Assembly: GCA_028873865.1 (NCBI GenBank) | Contig: JAPPNI010000029.1 | Location: 62,001-126,000 of the forward strand | Direction: 5' to 3' | Length of the DNA: 64,000 bases | From: Chloroflexota bacterium | GTDB lineage: Bacteria; Chloroflexota; Dehalococcoidia; Bin125 | Shown here: in pieces, positions 60,331-64,000 of the stretch | Position numbering within the stretch: position 1 is the stretch's first letter | Layout of the letters: each line of letters begins with the position of its first letter | Position numbers and translations under genes: made by a program | The notes under the pieces: model-generated | Told to the model about the DNA's origin: nothing | Databases searched by the model: none | Seen by the model: only the letters and a program-made list of their open reading frames with translations

Positions 60331-61898
60331 AGGACGCTCCCGCCAAACTGGTGCCGCGCCGAGGTAATCGGATTCGCGGCCATCTGCCCCAGACCACACA
60401 GTGAACCGGCCGAAATCAACGGGATCAACTCCTCAATATCCGCCCAGTTACCCTCCGCCAGCGCCGCCGCCATCCGCCCCGACCCCTCGCGGCAGGGCGT
60501 GCACTTGCCGCACGATTCGTTCGCGTTGTACTCCGCCCAGACCGCGAGCGCTCGCTCAATTCCGAACGACTCCGGGATCGCGATGATCCCGCCCGCCCCC
60601 AGCAGCGCCCCATGACCATCCATTTGTCCGGGCGCAATCTGTGTGTCGAAGTGCTCTGGCGCGAGGAATCCGCCCGACGGACCGCCCATGGTCACGCCCG
60701 CCAGCGATTCGCTCGGGTCTCCCAACGCAACGATCTCCGACACCGGAGTCCCCAGCGGCAGCTCAATCACTCCCCGATTGCGAAACGCCCCGCTCAACTG
60801 GATCAGCTTCGTCCCCGGAGTCCCCTCAGCCCCGACCTCGCGGAACCAGTCCGGCCCGAACTCGAAGATGTCGGGCACATTCGCCAGCGTCTCGACGCTG
60901 TTGATCGCTGTCGGACGCCCCCACAGCCCGCGCTCGGTCGGATACGGCGGTTTCAGCCGAGGCACCGCTCGGCGACCCTCGATCGACTCCAGGATCACCG
61001 ACTCCTCGCCGCAGACATAGCCGCCCGCTCCCCGGCGAATCTCAACGCGCACGTCGTCCAGCAATCCTGCGGCCGTCGCCGCCGCAATCGCATCCGCTGC
61101 CGCCGCGGCCGACCGATCGGCCATCCCGTTGATGTACCAGTACGCCTCCGACGCCCCCAGCACGTGGCAGGCGATCCGAATCCCTTCGAGGATCCGCTGC
61201 GGGTCCGATTCCATCAGCCAGCGATCCTTGAACGTCCCCGGCTCTCCCTCCTCCCCGTTCGCGACGAGCAGCGGTCGACCATTGCGCGAGGACGCCTCCA
61301 CCGCGCCGCCCCACTTCAGATGCACCGGAAAATACGCGCCGCCGCGACCCAGCAGCCCCGACTCCTGCACCAGTTCCAGCGCCTCCGACGGACTCAGCTC
61401 CGCCGCCGCCGCCCAACCGCGCCAGCTCGGAGGATCGGCCGTCCGACGACTCGTCACCCGCCTCAGACCGCCCGGCACGGCAGCCCGCGCAGCCTCAAAC
61501 ACCGAGTCATCGACAGACGTTTCCAGCCGATCAGCCCCAACCACAGAGATCGGGCCATCCGCCGCCGCAGCACAGAGGAACATGCACTCGTGCGCTTCGC
61601 CCTCAACCTCCGACTCACCCGCTGCGATCTGGCACGACATCCCCCGACACACCCGCACCGAGTCGGAGGCCAACGGACTCCAGCGAAACTCCGTGTAGCT
61701 CGTCGCCACCGCGAACAGCTCCGCCCGAGGCATGTGGATCCACTTCGCTACCTCTTCCAGCGCCGAGTACTCGAGGAATCCAAACACCTCATCGACCAGA
61801 TGCAGCGCCGGCAGCGCCTGCGTCCGCTGACGCGGCAGCCCCGCCAACGCCTGTTGCAGCTCACCCAGTTCCACCCCGCTGGCCGCCTCGGTCACCAC
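60327..61898 (-). CDS. fdhB: Formate dehydrogenase beta subunit: NuoE-NuoF fusion (NADH-binding, FMN and Fe-S)
   Basis: A ~523-aa diaphorase subunit. The N-terminal ~150 residues resemble NuoE (thioredoxin-like [2Fe-2S], with V-C-R-G-M-S-C and C-M-F-L-C), and the rest is NuoF: FMN/NAD site in L-L-G-R-G-G-A-Y-F-P, G-A-G-G-Y-V-C-G-E-E-S, and the cluster motif E-S-C-G-K-C-T-P-C-R-E-G. It passes electrons from the alpha chain to NAD. The start is uncertain: GTG 61898 or GTG 61907. The two subunits overlap, so they are co-translated. Confidence 0.9.
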   Translation of the reverse strand: MVTEAASGVELGELQQALAGLPRQRTQALPALHLVDEVFGFLEYSALEEVAKWIHMPRAELFAVATSYTEFRWSPLASDSVRVCRGMSCQIAAGESEVEGEAHECMFLCAAAADGPISVVGADRLETSVDDSVFEAARAAVPGGLRRVTSRRTADPPSWRGWAAAAELSPSEALELVQESGLLGRGGAYFPVHLKWGGAVEASSRNGRPLLVANGEEGEPGTFKDRWLMESDPQRILEGIRIACHVLGASEAYWYINGMADRSAAAAADAIAAATAAGLLDDVRVEIRRGAGGYVCGEESVILESIEGRRAVPRLKPPYPTERGLWGRPTAINSVETLANVPDIFEFGPDWFREVGAEGTPGTKLIQLSGAFRNRGVIELPLGTPVSEIVALGDPSESLAGVTMGGPSGGFLAPEHFDTQIAPGQMDGHGALLGAGGIIAIPESFGIERALAVWAEYNANESCGKCTPCREGSGRMAAALAEGNWADIEELIPLISAGSLCGLGQMAANPITSARHQFGGSVL

Positions 61899-61997
61899 GT
61901 CGATCACACCCTTCCGCCGATCAGGTCGCCTCCAGCGACGCGCTGGATACCATTCTAGATACCACTCCCGAAGACCCCACGATCGTGAGGAGCGGCC

Positions 61998-63011
61998 ATG
62001 ACCGAGGATTCCAACCTCCCCCGCTCCTACGCGGACGCCCACCGCCGCGCGCGTCCGGCCAACCGCTACGGACCGTCCTTCACCTTCCTCGGAGTCCCCC
62101 GCGCCAACCTGCGCCGCCCCGAGACCACCGAGACCGCCGGCGCGGTCATCCTCGGAGCCCCCTTCGACGCGGGTACCAGCTACCGCCCTGGCGCGCGCTT
62201 CGGCCCGCAGGCCATCCGCTCCGCCGACTACATCCCCCACTCCGGCTACCGGCCCCATCTGGGACTTGGCGTCGACCCCCTCGGCGAACTCGCCGTCGTC
62301 GACGCCGGAGACGTCGACATGCAGCAGCTCGACAGCGAGCTCAGCCTCCAGCGTCTGATGGAGGCCTGCCGCCAGGTCTCCGCCGCCGGCGCCATCCCCG
62401 TCGTACTCGGCGGCGACCACACCATCACCTACGCCACCGCCCAGGGCGTCGCCAAACACCACGGCTTCGGCCGCGTCGCCCTGATCCACTTCGACGCCCA
62501 CGCCGACACCGGCGACTCCGACGGCGGACTCTGGGGCCACGGCACGCCGATGCGACGGCTGATCCTCAGTGGAGCCGTCCGCGGCGACCGTTTCCTCCAG
62601 ATCGGCCTGCGCGGCTACTGGCCCGACCCGCCCATCCTCGAGTGGATGGCCGACCAGCGCATGCGCTGGTTCGAGATGACCGAAGTCGTCCAGCGCGGCC
62701 TCGACGACTGTCTCGACGAAGCGCTCGACGTCGCCGCCGACGACTGCGACGGCGTCTTCCTCTCCGTCGACGTCGATGTCGTCGACCCCGGCATGGCCCC
62801 CGGCACCGGCACGCCCGAGTCCGGCGGCCTCACCTCGCGCCAACTGCTCGACGCCGTCCGCCGGATCGGCATGGAGTCCAACCTGCTCGGCATGGATGTG
62901 GTCGAAGTCGCCCCGCCCTACGACACCTCCGATGTCACCGCGCTGCTCGGCAACCGCGTCGTCCTCGAGACCCTCTCCGGAGTCGCCGTCCGACGCCAGG
63001 AAGACGACTAA
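61998..63011 (+). CDS. Agmatinase / ureohydrolase family protein
   Basis: A 337-aa manganese-dependent amidinohydrolase. The metal ligands are present in G-G-D-H-T near residue 136, H-F-D-A-H-A-D (~160) and S-V-D-V-D-V-V-D-P (~257). It is transcribed divergently from the formate dehydrogenase. It may be agmatinase (agmatine to putrescine plus urea) or another guanidino-hydrolase, since the substrate loop is not decisive. Confidence 0.88.
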   Translation: MTEDSNLPRSYADAHRRARPANRYGPSFTFLGVPRANLRRPETTETAGAVILGAPFDAGTSYRPGARFGPQAIRSADYIPHSGYRPHLGLGVDPLGELAVVDAGDVDMQQLDSELSLQRLMEACRQVSAAGAIPVVLGGDHTITYATAQGVAKHHGFGRVALIHFDAHADTGDSDGGLWGHGTPMRRLILSGAVRGDRFLQIGLRGYWPDPPILEWMADQRMRWFEMTEVVQRGLDDCLDEALDVAADDCDGVFLSVDVDVVDPGMAPGTGTPESGGLTSRQLLDAVRRIGMESNLLGMDVVEVAPPYDTSDVTALLGNRVVLETLSGVAVRRQEDD

Positions 63012-63041
63012 GCCCGCCGGACCTCCCGTTACCCTGTGCCC

Positions 63042-64000
63042 ATGCCCAACGACGCAACAGCCGACAACGGCCGTATGAAGTTCGGCGTCCTCCAATTCTT
63101 CAGCTGGCCCGGACGCCGAGTCCCCTTGCCCACCGTCTACGAGCGCGCCCTCAACCGCATCGACATCATGGACGAGACCGGCTACGACTGCGTCTGGCTC
63201 GCCGAGCACCACTTCTCCACCTACTCGGTCTGCCCCTCCGTCCACCTGATGGGCATGCACGTCGCCGGTCGCACGAAGAATCTGCGCATCGGCACCGCCG
63301 TCACGCTCGCCTCCTTCTATCACCCGCTGCGCATCGCCGAGGAGGTCGCCCTGCTCGACATCCTGTCCGGCGGACGCGTCAACTGGGGCGCCGGCCGCGG
63401 CTTCGACCGCACCGAGTTCCGCGCCTTCGGCGTCGAATTCGAGGAGTCCTACCCCCGCTTCCGCGAGTCCGTCCAGGTCGTCATCGAGGCCTGGCGCCAG
63501 GAGCGCATCACCTGGCACGGCGACTACTACGACTTCGACGAGATCGAGGTCCTGCCCAAGCCGTACCAGCAGCCGACCCCGCCCTTCTGGGTCGCCGCCG
63601 GCGGACCCGACGCCATCGACTGGGCCGCCCGGCAGGGCTACTCGATCCTCATGGATCCCCACGCCACCCACGAGGAGCTCGGCGACAAGCGACGCAACTA
63701 CTTCAAGGCGCTGGAACGATACGGCAACGAGACCGAAGGCCGCTCTATTCCCATGGCCCGGCTGATCGCCGTCGCCGAGACCGACGAGGAAGCCGAACAG
63801 ATCGCGATCAACGGCGCCCAGTGGACGATCGGCTCCTACGCCAACGAGAAGGTCAGCGGCAACTCCAGCCCCGTCCGCCAGCTGTCGGTTGACGAGCGCA
63901 TCGACCGCTACGCCAACCAGGTCGTGATCCACGGCAGCGCCTCAAAGGTGATCGACCAGCTCGAGGAACTGCGCGAGACCATCGACCTCGACTACCTCAT
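63042..64000 (+). CDS. LLM-class flavin-dependent oxidoreductase, 3' end beyond the window
   Basis: An incomplete luciferase-like protein with at least 319 residues and an open frame to the window end. It begins M-P-N-D-A-T-A-D-N and continues M-K-F-G-V-L-Q-F-F; ATG at 63075 is a possible shorter start. Conserved features: V-W-L-A-E-H-H-F-S near residue 54, L-L-D-I-L-S-G-G-R-V-N-W-G-A-G-R-G and W-V-A-A-G-G-P-D. This is the fifth LLM gene in the window. It follows the ureohydrolase by 30 nt and may be its operon partner. Confidence 0.9.
   Translation, partial: MPNDATADNGRMKFGVLQFFSWPGRRVPLPTVYERALNRIDIMDETGYDCVWLAEHHFSTYSVCPSVHLMGMHVAGRTKNLRIGTAVTLASFYHPLRIAEEVALLDILSGGRVNWGAGRGFDRTEFRAFGVEFEESYPRFRESVQVVIEAWRQERITWHGDYYDFDEIEVLPKPYQQPTPPFWVAAGGPDAIDWAARQGYSILMDPHATHEELGDKRRNYFKALERYGNETEGRSIPMARLIAVAETDEEAEQIAINGAQWTIGSYANEKVSGNSSPVRQLSVDERIDRYANQVVIHGSASKVIDQLEELRETIDLDYL

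Noticed and set aside
61985-63892. A 635-residue plus-strand Arg/Pro-rich frame
   Set aside because: It is an out-of-frame shadow of agmatinase and the LLM gene with low-complexity Arg/Pro composition and no domain.
60327-63932. A 1201-residue minus-strand frame spanning agmatinase and the NuoEF fusion
   Set aside because: Its N-terminal 670 residues are the antisense of the well-supported agmatinase and LLM genes; only the last ~523 residues are a real NuoE-NuoF protein.
1-64000. CRISPR arrays, insertion sequences, phage or integrase genes
   Set aside because: I looked for regularly spaced repeats, transposase motifs and integrase genes and saw none; the repeats found are not spaced like CRISPR.

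Overview
This is a 64 kb high-GC bacterial chromosome segment with tightly packed genes. It has no prophage, insertion sequence or CRISPR array that I can see. The gene content suggests a free-living aerobic heterotroph, probably of the Chloroflexota (Dehalococcoidia/SAR202-like): many luciferase-like (LLM) flavin/F420 oxidoreductases, three tandem CaiB/BaiF CoA-transferases, MaoC hydratases, phytanoyl-CoA dioxygenase-like and methylcrotonyl-CoA carboxylase-like genes, a PAC2 protein and sortases. The assignment is inference from content; no rRNA or other phylogenetic marker is present except rpsN.

The most notable feature is two redox genes, each interrupted by a single in-frame TGA exactly at a catalytic cysteine. 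One is a ferredoxin-thioredoxin reductase catalytic chain (5711-6172), where TGA replaces the second Cys of the C-H-C motif. The other is an OsmC/Ohr-like protein (32037-32507), where TGA replaces the peroxidatic Cys. Each TGA is followed at the right distance by a hairpin that looks like a bacterial SECIS element. I read both as selenoproteins. The formate dehydrogenase in the same window has Cys, not Sec, at its metal-ligand position. No sel genes lie in the window.

Layout. 1-6.5 kb: zinc uptake (znuA, znuB), oligoribonuclease, an SDR, a methyltransferase/AhpD-like pair, PAC2, the Sec-FTR, and ribosomal protein S14 of the zinc-free type. 6.6-10.5 kb: an Fe(III) ABC transporter operon (fbpABC) behind a palindromic operator candidate. 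10.5-22.6 kb: LLM oxidoreductases (one broken by an in-frame TAA), an MBL hydrolase, alpha/beta hydrolases, a nitroreductase, an MFS exporter and an S9 peptidase. This block contains two clusters of an undescribed-looking intergenic repeat family in opposite orientation (13.8-14.2 kb and 19.9-20.4 kb). 22.8-30.2 kb: a CoA-linked catabolic block (ketopantoate-reductase-like, two MaoC halves, enoyl-CoA hydratase, three CoA-transferases) and two tiny membrane proteins. 30.2-41.5 kb: cytochrome c, aminotransferase, Sec-OsmC, RibD-C reductase, NHL propeller, carboxyltransferase, a LysM-containing acyltransferase/SGNH fusion, RidA, nitroreductase, Zn-alcohol dehydrogenase. 41.5-49.6 kb: a peptide ABC transporter without its ATPases, PhyH-like dioxygenase, gamma-glutamyltransferase, a PIN/Phd toxin-antitoxin pair. 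49.6-57.5 kb: a fused 1197-aa ABC exporter, an ArsR/VOC pair with a probable leaderless promoter, tRNA-Ala(GGC), two tandem sortases. 57.5-64 kb: an NAD-linked formate dehydrogenase (alpha chain plus NuoE-NuoF fusion), an agmatinase-like ureohydrolase and another LLM oxidoreductase cut by the window end.

Together the genes describe uptake of metals and peptides, CoA-dependent degradation of hydrophobic or recalcitrant organic acids, formate oxidation to NADH, and thiol/selenol redox defence. All calls come from reading the sequence; no database search was run.
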